Source: Chloroflexota bacterium
GTDB lineage: Bacteria > Chloroflexota > Anaerolineae > Anaerolineales > Villigracilaceae
Length of the DNA stretch: 54,139 bases
Reading direction: 5' to 3'
Assembly (NCBI GenBank): GCA_029782225.1
Contig: JAKOVF010000360.1
Location: forward strand, 1 to 54,139
The position numbers were made by a program, and so were the translations under genes. How positions within the stretch are numbered: the stretch's first letter is position 1; every line of letters starts with the position of its first letter. Shown here in pieces: positions 1 through 8,900 of this stretch. The notes below the pieces were generated by a model. The model had not been told where the DNA came from. It made no database searches and was given only the letters and a program-made list of their open reading frames with translations.

Positions 1-1
1 T

Positions 2-370
2 GGATTCAGCGTGCACACCAACCGCGTTGCAGTGACGGACGGACATACAGTCTGCGCCAGCGTGGAATTGACGCAGCCTTCCGCCCCGGAAACTGCGGAG
101 GCGGTCCTGAGAGAGTATGTCGCGCCTTTATCAGCGCAGGAACTGCCTTCGTCACCGCGACCAGCCATCGAGGTCCGAGACGAAGCGGACAGGCCTCAGC
201 CCAGACTCGACCGTTTCACCGGCAAAGGCATGACGACCGTGATCGGCCGCGTCCGCCGCGATCCGCTTCTGAGTCTAAAATTTGTTGTGCTTTCACACAA
301 CACCATCCGCGGCGCGGCGGGCGGATCCATCTATAATGCCGAGCTTTTGGTAAAGGAGAATCTGTTGTAG
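2..370 (+). CDS. asd: Aspartate-semialdehyde dehydrogenase, C-terminal part (cut by window edge)
   Basis: The last 122 residues of aspartate-4-semialdehyde dehydrogenase, the NADPH enzyme that makes aspartate semialdehyde for lysine, threonine and methionine synthesis. The reading frame is open from the first bases, so the start lies outside the window. Visible family signatures are the GHT strand near the beginning, the stretch GRVRRDP, and the highly conserved end SHNTIRGAAGG followed by NAELL. This end is typical of the archaeal/fungal-like Asd branch. The stop codon is only 5 bp from the stop of the convergent ferritin-like gene; a small palindrome, GTAGCGGCGCTAC (367-379), spans both stops. 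Identification is firm; the catalytic cysteine is outside the window. Confidence 0.93.
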   Translation, partial: GFSVHTNRVAVTDGHTVCASVELTQPSAPETAEAVLREYVAPLSAQELPSSPRPAIEVRDEADRPQPRLDRFTGKGMTTVIGRVRRDPLLSLKFVVLSHNTIRGAAGGSIYNAELLVKENLL

Positions 371-375
371 CGGCG

Positions 376-693
376 CTACTCTTCTGTTTCTGCTTCGGCT
401 GTTTCAGCCAGTTTCGTGATATCGCCCTTCTTGAACAACACGTTTTTCATGATCGTGCGCCATGTCGGTGTGCGGCGAAGCAGGAACTCGAGATCCATAG
501 CAAAGTGGATGAACTCCTCCTCCTGCGTATGTTTCATCAAGGCGCGCGCAGCCTTGTCTTTTTCGACGGCCAGCCGCTGCGTGTACCAGTCAATCGCTTC
601 GGCTTCCTCGATCATGGATTGAATCACGCGCACAAACGTGCGCGTTTTTTCATCCAGCTCTTCCGGTGGTTCGTGATATTGGTCAAAGCCCAT
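376..693 (-). CDS. Encapsulated ferritin-like protein (EncFtn family)
   Basis: A 105-residue protein resembling EncFtn, the two-helix ferroxidase that assembles into annular decamers inside encapsulin shells and oxidises Fe(II) for storage. The family pattern is clear: an EEAEAIDWYTQR helix, then HTQEEEFIHFAMDLEFLLRR, and a C-terminal LFKKGDIT. By alignment from memory with the Rhodospirillum EncFtn, the ferroxidase ligands would be Glu30, Glu60 and His63. The start chosen is the ATG at 693, preceded by AGAAGGTGA at good spacing; a GTG lies three codons upstream. The C-terminus is acidic (AETAEAETEE) and shows no obvious encapsulin-targeting peptide. No encapsulin gene is next to it; the upstream gene on the same strand is a lipid kinase, 48 nt away. 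Confidence 0.85.
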   Translation of the reverse strand: MGFDQYHEPPEELDEKTRTFVRVIQSMIEEAEAIDWYTQRLAVEKDKAARALMKHTQEEEFIHFAMDLEFLLRRTPTWRTIMKNVLFKKGDITKLAETAEAETEE

Positions 694-741
694 GAGATTC
701 ACCTTCTGTCAGATTCAGTAATGTGGATATATTATCAACAA

Positions 742-1662
742 CTACACCTTCACGTCAACAGGCGTCACGATGCGCACCGCTTTGGGTCTCAACTTGACTT
801 TGAGAGGGAGATAACCAATCAGGTCGCCATCTGCCTGCACCGGCAGGCGATGCCTGCACTGGATCTCCACTTCATCAAAAGCATCCAGACAGAATACACG
901 CCAGTCCTGTCTCTGTTTGCCGGTGAGCATACTATAGGTCACGCTCAAATAATCACGCAGACTCTGAGCGTAGATGCGGCAGACATGCATCACGCCGTCG
1001 TCCATACGGATCTTTGGATCCAGTTCAAGTGCCTTCAGGGCAACGATCCTGCAATTGGCAACCATGACCTCAGAGGCGCGGAAGCGTGTGTGTTTCCCGT
1101 CGACAGTGACATCAAATGCAAAGGACTGATAACTCAGCATATGATGGAGCCCGTTCCACAGATCGTAGAATTTGCCAAAACGCCGCTTGTCCTCACGTGT
1201 GACAAAGGACATGGTCCGTGAGCCGATGCCCGCGCTGATATTCAGAACATAACAGTTGTCCCCCACTTGCATCGCATCAATCGCGCGCACTTGATGTTCC
1301 TGAAATATCAGGTTGAGCGCCTGATCAATTTGAAGTGGAATATCCAGATTGCGGGCCAGAGCATTCCATGTACCGGCGGGGACGATTGCAAAAGGAATAT
1401 TTGTTCCCACCAATCCATTCGCGACGGCGGCAATGGTGCCGTCGCCGCCGACCGCCAGGAAGATTTGGTAGCCATCCTGAACGGCAGTGCGGATGATCTC
1501 CTTTAGATTTTCTTTTCCTGTCGTCTCATAGATTTCACAATCCAAACGGTGTTCCCTCAATACAGATCGAACCGTTTCGCGGACAGTCTCAGGGTCATTC
1601 GTCCCTGAGACAGGATTCATCACAACATAAACCCTCGGGTTGCTCTCCAAATCCAGCTGCAT
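742..1662 (-). CDS. Diacylglycerol kinase-like lipid kinase (YegS/BmrU family)
   Basis: A 306-residue member of the DAGK catalytic-domain family, which phosphorylates diacylglycerol or related lipids using ATP at the inner face of the membrane. The nucleotide-binding signature GGDGT is at residues 72-76, following the NPVSG motif at 16-20; the second half is the beta-sandwich domain typical of YegS-like proteins. The start is set at the ATG at 1662 because AGGAGAAG stands just before it; in-frame ATGs at 1692 and 1707 lack such a site. It is the first gene of a probable two-gene unit with the EncFtn gene and diverges from the universal stress protein gene. The exact lipid substrate cannot be told from sequence. 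Confidence 0.88.
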   Translation of the reverse strand: MQLDLESNPRVYVVMNPVSGTNDPETVRETVRSVLREHRLDCEIYETTGKENLKEIIRTAVQDGYQIFLAVGGDGTIAAVANGLVGTNIPFAIVPAGTWNALARNLDIPLQIDQALNLIFQEHQVRAIDAMQVGDNCYVLNISAGIGSRTMSFVTREDKRRFGKFYDLWNGLHHMLSYQSFAFDVTVDGKHTRFRASEVMVANCRIVALKALELDPKIRMDDGVMHVCRIYAQSLRDYLSVTYSMLTGKQRQDWRVFCLDAFDEVEIQCRHRLPVQADGDLIGYLPLKVKLRPKAVRIVTPVDVKV

Positions 1663-1839
1663 TATTTCTTCTCCTGTGAATGCATTCCACATAATAATTC
1701 CTCGCATCAGTGCGTCTATGAGTTATAAGGTATCTTTGTCATTCAGTGTATGTCTGAGTAAAAGGTTTCCCCTAAGTACTCTACAACGCATACGTCCAGG
1801 GTTTTTCCCCATAAAGAAAAACTCAACAGACCAGCGGAC

Positions 1840-1867
1840 TTGACTTGGTGGAGAAATGCTGTATAAA
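1840..1867 (+). promoter_or_regulatory. Sigma-70-type promoter of the usp-glucan synthase operon
   Basis: TTGACT (1840-1845), 16-bp spacer, TATAAA (1862-1867). Transcription would begin near 1874, which excludes the upstream in-frame ATG at 1856 and supports the ATG at 1940 as the start of the universal stress protein. Confidence 0.7.
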
Positions 1868-1939
1868 TATTCTCGATCAGGGGAAAATTATTCACCAACC
1901 GCGACTGCTTCCATCGATGCCCAATTAGTTAGAGGTAAC

Positions 1940-2905
1940 ATGATCGATCACATCCTTGTTCCGTTGGACGGCTCGGCACTCGCAGAATGCGTTCTGCCTC
2001 ACGTGCTATCCATTGCTCTGGGGACCCATCCACAAATCACATTATTGCACGTCCTCGAGTTCACCCACTCGACTGCGGACAGCCTGCCCGTGGATCCGCT
2101 TGAGTGGCATCTGAGAAAACAGGAGGCGGAGGAATATCTTGGAAAGATCGCCTCCCAACTGCGAACGAAAGGGCTGCAGGTCAAGCAGGTTATCACCGAA
2201 GGCTCGCCCGCTGAACATGTCATAGACTTTGCAAACAGCAATGAGGTCGATCTGATCGCCCTCAGTTCGCATGGACGCAGTGGACTGAGCGGATGGAATG
2301 TCAGCAGCGTCGTCCAAAAGATCATCCTGCGCGCGTTCAAATCCATTCTGCTGATCCGGGCGTATGCCAATTCCGGAATAGACATCACCGAGGCCCATTA
2401 CAAGCGATTGTTCGTGGGCCTGGATTTTTCCGCCCGCGCGGAGTACATCCTGCCGATGGCTATCAGTCTGGCACAGTTTCATCATGCAGAAGTGATCCTG
2501 GGCACAGTCGTCCGCAAGCCCGAGATCCTTCATCGTTTTCCCCTTTCACCAGAGGATGAAGCTATGCTCTCGCAGATCGATGAACGCAACTACCGCACCG
2601 TTTCCCACTACTTCGATCAATTGCAGTCACGTCTATCTCCGCAGGGCATTGACCTACAAACCCGCCTGGCGGCCAGTGACAACGTGACAGCTTCCCTGCA
2701 CGACATGGTGGAACAGGAAAACGCAGATCTGGTCATGCTGGTGGCGCATGGGTATTCGGGCGAAGCCCGCTGGCCGTACGGAAGCACCGCGACCAGCTTC
2801 ATCGCCTATGGCACCACCTCCCTGCTGATCATGCAGGATCTTTCCTCAGATGAAATCAGAAGGACACAAGCTGAGATTGCTGCAAGAGAGATCAAAGGAC
2901 ATTGA
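1940..2905 (+). CDS. Universal stress protein with two tandem UspA domains
   Basis: A 321-residue cytoplasmic protein made of two UspA domains (about 1-145 and 155-300). Each domain opens with a beta strand of the type ILVPLDGS or LFVGLDFS. The nucleotide-binding loop G-2X-G-9X-G-S/T is well kept only in the second domain (AHG, nine residues, GST); in the first the two outer glycines are serines (SSHG ... SS), so ATP binding there is doubtful. The start at 1940 is supported by AGAGGTAAC just upstream and by the promoter at 1840-1867. The gene ends 3 nt before the glucan synthase gene, so the two are surely co-transcribed, pointing to a stress or energy-linked control of glucan production. Confidence 0.9.
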   Translation: MIDHILVPLDGSALAECVLPHVLSIALGTHPQITLLHVLEFTHSTADSLPVDPLEWHLRKQEAEEYLGKIASQLRTKGLQVKQVITEGSPAEHVIDFANSNEVDLIALSSHGRSGLSGWNVSSVVQKIILRAFKSILLIRAYANSGIDITEAHYKRLFVGLDFSARAEYILPMAISLAQFHHAEVILGTVVRKPEILHRFPLSPEDEAMLSQIDERNYRTVSHYFDQLQSRLSPQGIDLQTRLAASDNVTASLHDMVEQENADLVMLVAHGYSGEARWPYGSTATSFIAYGTTSLLIMQDLSSDEIRRTQAEIAAREIKGH

Positions 2906-2908
2906 CCT

Positions 2909-5900
2909 ATGCTGAACCCTGTTCCGCTCCCGGGAACTGACATCGCACCAGAACCAACAGTGCCCGCTCCCGACCGAGTGGAAGCGCTCGCCCTCAACCT
3001 GGCACAAAACCTTGAGGTACTGGCTCATCCACACATTGGGTACCCGCTACCGGCACGGGTGAAAGTGCTCGGAACTTTTTTACAATCCGTCTATCGCTAC
3101 TTCGACAAATCCAGCCGCGCCGAGGTGATTGAGTCAGGGGCGGCCGAATGGATGCTCGACAACTATTACATCGTCGAGCAGGCTCTGCGTCAAATCAGCC
3201 AGAGCATTCCAGGGGATTTCTATCAGCGACTGCCAAAAGTGCAGGTCAATGAAAAAGACAGGGCGCGTATTCAGGTCCTCGCGTCTGCGCTGACCAAATT
3301 AGAGGAAAGCCGCCTCACAATCGACCAGATCCGGAATTTCATCCGGGTTTTTCAAAGCATTAAGCCTCTGCGGATCGGCGAACTTTGGGTTCTCGCACCC
3401 ATGTTGCGGCTCAGTGTGATCGAATCCCTGGCGGATGCGCTCTCCCGCATCACACCTGTGCATCTGCCTTCCGCCTCCTCGCCTGAGCCGTCCACAGGAC
3501 CCCGGCCGCAAACTGGCGCGGCTTCCGAGGCACCGAAACAACCTTCGCTCAGTGATGAGAACGTCGCCATCAACAGCATCCTCAGCCTGCGCATGCTCGC
3601 CACACAGGATTGGCAGGCTTTCTTCGAAGAGACATCCGAAGTCGAAAGAATCCTGCATGAAGACCCGGCCGATGTGTACATCCGCATGGACTTTGACACT
3701 CGCAATCGTTATCGCAATGTGATCGAAGAGCTTGCGCGCGGTTCGCAGGTGGAAGAGGTGGATGTAGCCCGGGAAGCGATCCGCCTTGCGCAAAGTGGAA
3801 CACGACCTCGCACACAGCACGTCGGCTATTACCTGGTGAGCCGAGGCAGACCTGCACTCGAAACACAGTTACATTATCAGCCCCTGCGGGAAAAATTCCT
3901 CCGCTACTGGTTGACCAACCATGCTCTCTCTTCTTACTTAAGCGGCATCACCTTTCTCACTGTTTTCATGTGCGCGATGGCAGGCTTGTATACCGTGATA
4001 TCAGGCGGCAGTTTATCGCAAATCGCTCTGACGTTTTTATTGACGCTTTTCCCTGCGTTCGCCACTGCGGTGGATCTGGTCAACTGGCTGGTCGTCAAAA
4101 TCGTCCCGCCGCGCAGCCTGCCGCGCCTCGATTTCAAGGAAGGGATTCCTTCCACGGCCGCCACGATGGTGGTCATTCCCTCGCTTCTGAAAAACGAGAG
4201 CGAGCTGGAATCATTGCTTGGGCAGCTCGAAAACCATTACCTGGGCAATGCAGATCCCTGCATCCGTTTTGCGCTGCTCACCGATTTCGTGGATGCTCCC
4301 GAAAAGGAAATGCCCGGCGAAGGGCAGTTGATCGAACAGGCCAGTGCCGGCATTCGTCAGTTGAATGAGCGTTATGAAAATGAAGGCTATCAGCCATTCT
4401 ATCTTTTTCACCGCGGGCGCCTTTGGAATCCATCTGAAGGTGCATGGATCGGCTGGGAACGCAAACGCGGCAAACTGACTGAATTCAACCATCTACTGCG
4501 CGGAAAACCAGTCACTTCATTCATCGCGCAGGTCGGAGACCTGCAAAATTTACCGGCCATCCGTTACGTCGTCACGCTCGATGCAGATACCGTTCTGCCG
4601 CGTGATAGTGTTCAACGGCTGGCCGGTATCCTTGCGCATCCACTGAACCAGGCAGAATTTGACCCGGAGACCGGCGTGCTCGTGGATGGATATTCTGTCC
4701 TCCAACCGCGCGTCCAGGTGCGGCCTGAGGTCACGAACCGTTCCATCTTCACGCGCGTCTACTCTGGCGACACAACACTGGACTTATACACACGTGCAGT
4801 TTCAGATGTCTACCAGGACCTGTTTGGGGAGGGAACTTACGTGGGCAAAGGCATGTATGATGTGGAGGCCTTTGAGCGCACGCTGGAAGACCGTGTGCCA
4901 GAGAACATGCTCTTGAGCCATGACCTCTTTGAAGGCATTCTCGGCCGCTGCGGTCTGGTCACCAATGTTGTGTTCTTTGAAGATTATCCTCCGCATTATC
5001 TCTCGTATGCGCATCGCCTCCATCGCTGGATTCGAGGTGACTGGCAGCTGCTGCCCTGGCTGATGCCGCTTGTGCCACACAGCCTCCGAGGCAGAATCCC
5101 AAATGATCTTTCCAGGCTCGATCAATGGAAGATCATAGATAACCTGCGCCGCAGCCTGACAAGTCCGGCCATCCTGGCGCTTATGGTCGGCGGCTGGGTT
5201 CTCCTCCCGGGCGCGGCGTTAGTCTGGACGATCCTTGCGCTCTCCACATTTATTCTGTCCATTCTATTTGGTTTCGTTTCGGCCATGCGTGCCCGCAAAA
5301 CAGACCAGTACCCGGAGACAACCTCGCGCCCCATTCAGCAGGCCGCGTGGCGGACACTGTTTCAGATCATCTTCCTGCCGCATGAAGCACTGATCTCCAT
5401 GGATGCGATCGGCACAACGCTGGTACGTGTGTTCATCACGCACAAACGCTTACTGCAGTGGGTCACTGCCGCGCACACGCTGAACGTGTTTGGCAGGGAG
5501 CTAAAACTGCGGATTGCCTGGAACGAAATGCTGCTGGGGCCGCTGCTTTCCATCCTGATTCTCCTGCTCATCGCGCTGAACAGGCCTTTCGCTTTGTGGT
5601 TTGCTGCACCTTTTCTGCTGGCATGGATTCTCTCTCCTTACATTGCGGTTCGCATCAGCCAAAAGGTTTCCTATCGGCCCGAAAAGCTCTCGCCTGCGCA
5701 GGAAAAGCGGCTGCATCTGCTCGCCCGCGCCACATGGCTTTACTTCGAGCACTTCGTCGGCCCGGATGACCATTGGCTACCGCCCGACCATTTTCAGGAA
5801 GATCCACGCGGGCTGGTCGCCCATCGGACCTCACCCACCAATATTGGCCTGCTGCTGCTCTCCACGCTCTCAGCCTGCGACCTCGGTTATATCGGTCCGC

Positions 5901-8900
5901 GTGAACTTGCGCTTCGTCTGCACAACACCTTCGATGGCATGGATCTGCTGGAGAAGCAGCGTGACCATTTGCTCAACTGGTACGATACGCGCACCCTCGC
6001 TCCTCTTCCACCGCGTTACATTTCCACTGTGGATAGCGGCAATCTCGCAGCAAGTCTAATTACGCTCAGGCAGGGCTGTACTGACGTAGCCGGTCGTCCG
6101 GTCATTCAATGGGACGGGCTGATCGATACCCTCGACATGCTCGATCTCACCGTTCGTCTCGCCCACCTCGGAGCTGTGGGGAAAGAGCTGCAGGAGATCA
6201 TCTACTTTTTGCGGAAGCAGGTCGAAGGTCTGCGGGAGACGCGGGAGGATGATCCCAAATATGTGACCGATCTCTTCCGCGAAGGTCGCTCCGAAATGGA
6301 GGACCTGCTTGCAAAGATCGTCGAGGTTTCGAGCGAGCACTTTGATTCGGCCGCCATCCGCCGGCTCTCCACCTGGATCGAGCGCACGCGTCATCATCTT
6401 TCGCATATGGAACGCGACATGCAGGATTTCTATCCCTGGCCGCTGATGCTGGCACAGACGCCGGCGCTGTTTGAAGGACCGGATGTGCGCCCTGAACTCG
6501 AATCCATCTGGACCGAACTGAGGTCCGCGTTTTCATTCAGGCCGCCCCTGGAGGTCATCCCCGATATTTGCGTCCATACTCTCGATGTACTGCAGCGTTT
6601 ACGGGGCGCGTTGCAGGATGATGAACAGGATGCAATCCAATGGTGTGACTCCCTTCAAAAACAACTGGAGAACGCGCACAGTGCGGCAGGCAGCCTTTTG
6701 AATGATCTGCAGGCTGTCAGCGCCCGCGCCGAGGCTTACATCCAGGCCATGAACTTTGGCTTTCTGTACGATCCCCAACGGAAGGTCTTTCACATCGGCT
6801 ACAACGTGGACCTGGGACGTCTCGATGCAAGTTACTATGATCTGCTCGCATCCGAAGCGCGTGTGACCAGCCTGCTGGCGATTGCAAAAGGCGACGTCCC
6901 TCAGAATCACTGGCTTTATCTTTCGCGCCCGATTACCCAGGTCAATGGGATGCGCACACTGCTCTCGTGGAGCGGCACGATGTTCGAATATCTGATGCCG
7001 TCATTATTCACAAAGCGTTATCACGGTACGTTGCTTGACCAAAGCTGTCTGGCGGCGGTGGAATATCAGATCGCCTATGCACAGGGCAAACATGTGCCGT
7101 GGGGCATCTCTGAGTCGAGCTTCTATTTTTTTGATTCGCAACAGACCTATCAATACCGCGCCTTTGGCATTCCCGGCCTCGGTTACAAACGCGGACTGGG
7201 TGAAGATCTTGTGATATCGCCTTATTCTTCGATACTGGCCTTACCTTACGCGCCGCAGGCAGTCATTCAGAACGTGGAACGGTTCCAGAAGCTGGATATG
7301 ATCGGCCCGTACGGCCTCTATGAATCCGTGGATTTCACCGCCGACCGTCTCGGTACCGGGCAGGACCACGCGGTCATCCGTTCCTACATGGCGCATCACC
7401 AGGGTATGATCCTGCTCTCCCTTGGAAACTATCTTCGTAACGATACGATCGTGCAGCGCTTCCACTCAGATCCGCGCATCGAAACGGTTCGCCTGCTGCT
7501 TCAGGAACAGATCCCGGTCCGCGCACCGATCGAGCATCCGCACCCGCAGGAGATCGGCATCATTCATCCGATCCATGCACCAGTATCCCTTGATGCATGG
7601 AAGCCGAAAGTTGATCTGCCCACGCCGCATGTACATTTTCTATCAAACGGGAATTACAGTCTGCTGATCACCGCAGCAGGCAGCGGTTACAGTCGCTGGC
7701 ACGAGACCGAGCTCACCCGTTGGCGCGCGGATACCACGCTGGATCGCTACGGCTCATGGATCTATATCCAGGATCGCGAGTCTGCCAAGACCTGGTCGGC
7801 TACGCATCAACCAACGGCCGTCCAGCCTGATAGCCAGGAAATTCTGTTCTTTCCGCACACGGTCGAGTTCATGCGCCGCGATGGGGATATTTCGACACGC
7901 ATGAGGATCGCCATCGCCCATGATGCAGACGTGGAAATCCGCCGCATTATTCTCTCCAATCACGGCGGCTCGCCGCGGGATTTTGCGGTGACCAGCTTTT
8001 CTGAAGTGACGCTCTCGCCTCACGATGTGGACCAGCGTCATCCTGCGTACAACAAGCTTTTCATTGAAAGCGAATACCTGGCCGATCAGGATATTTTACT
8101 GTTCCGCCGAAGGCCGCGCTCCGCGGAGGAGAAACCGGTCCATCTGGCGCACTTCATTGTTGCCGAGGGTGATGAATTGGACATGACCGGCTATGAGACA
8201 GACCGCGGCCGCTTCTTCGGGCGTGGTCATACCGCGCGTGATCCGGTGCTGTTACAGGGGGATACCACACTCTCCAATTCCACCGCGACCCTTGACCCGA
8301 TTGCCTCTTTACAGGCGCACATGCGGGTGCCTGGCTATGACTCGCGCCAGCTTGCGTTTGTCACCGTGGCGGCCTCTTCGCGCGCCGAGGCATTGACACT
8401 GGCACATCGTTATCGTCAGTGGCATTATGTGACTCAGGCCTTCCGCGGGGCAAGCACACAGGCTGAGCATGAATTGATCCAGCTGGGTCTCTCGTCCAAG
8501 GAATTGGAGCAAATCCAAAAGCTGCTTTCCGTCCTGCTGTATCCCTCCGCAGCTTTACGCGCCGACGCCGCGACGCTCGTCAGCAACCGGCTTGGGCAAT
8601 CTGGGCTTTGGCCGTTTTCAATTTCTGGCGACTATCCAATTCTGCTGATCCGCCTCAAACAGGACGAAGACCTCGACCTGCTTGATGAATTGCTGCGTGC
8701 CCATGCCTACTGGCGGCGGCGTGGACTGAAGATCGACCTCGTCATCCTCAATCAGCGCGAGACCAGCTACGACCAGAATTATCAGGGCAAGATCTATCGT
8801 CTGCTTAACCGCACCAACAGCGACGACTGGCTTGGCAAACGCGGCGGCATCTTCATCCTGCGCGAAGACCAGATGCCTGAGGCGGAGCGAATCCTGCTCG

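Noticed and set aside
505..1221. Plus-strand frame of 238 codons opposite the EncFtn and lipid kinase genes
   Set aside because: It covers two recognised minus-strand genes and their gap and shows no family signature.
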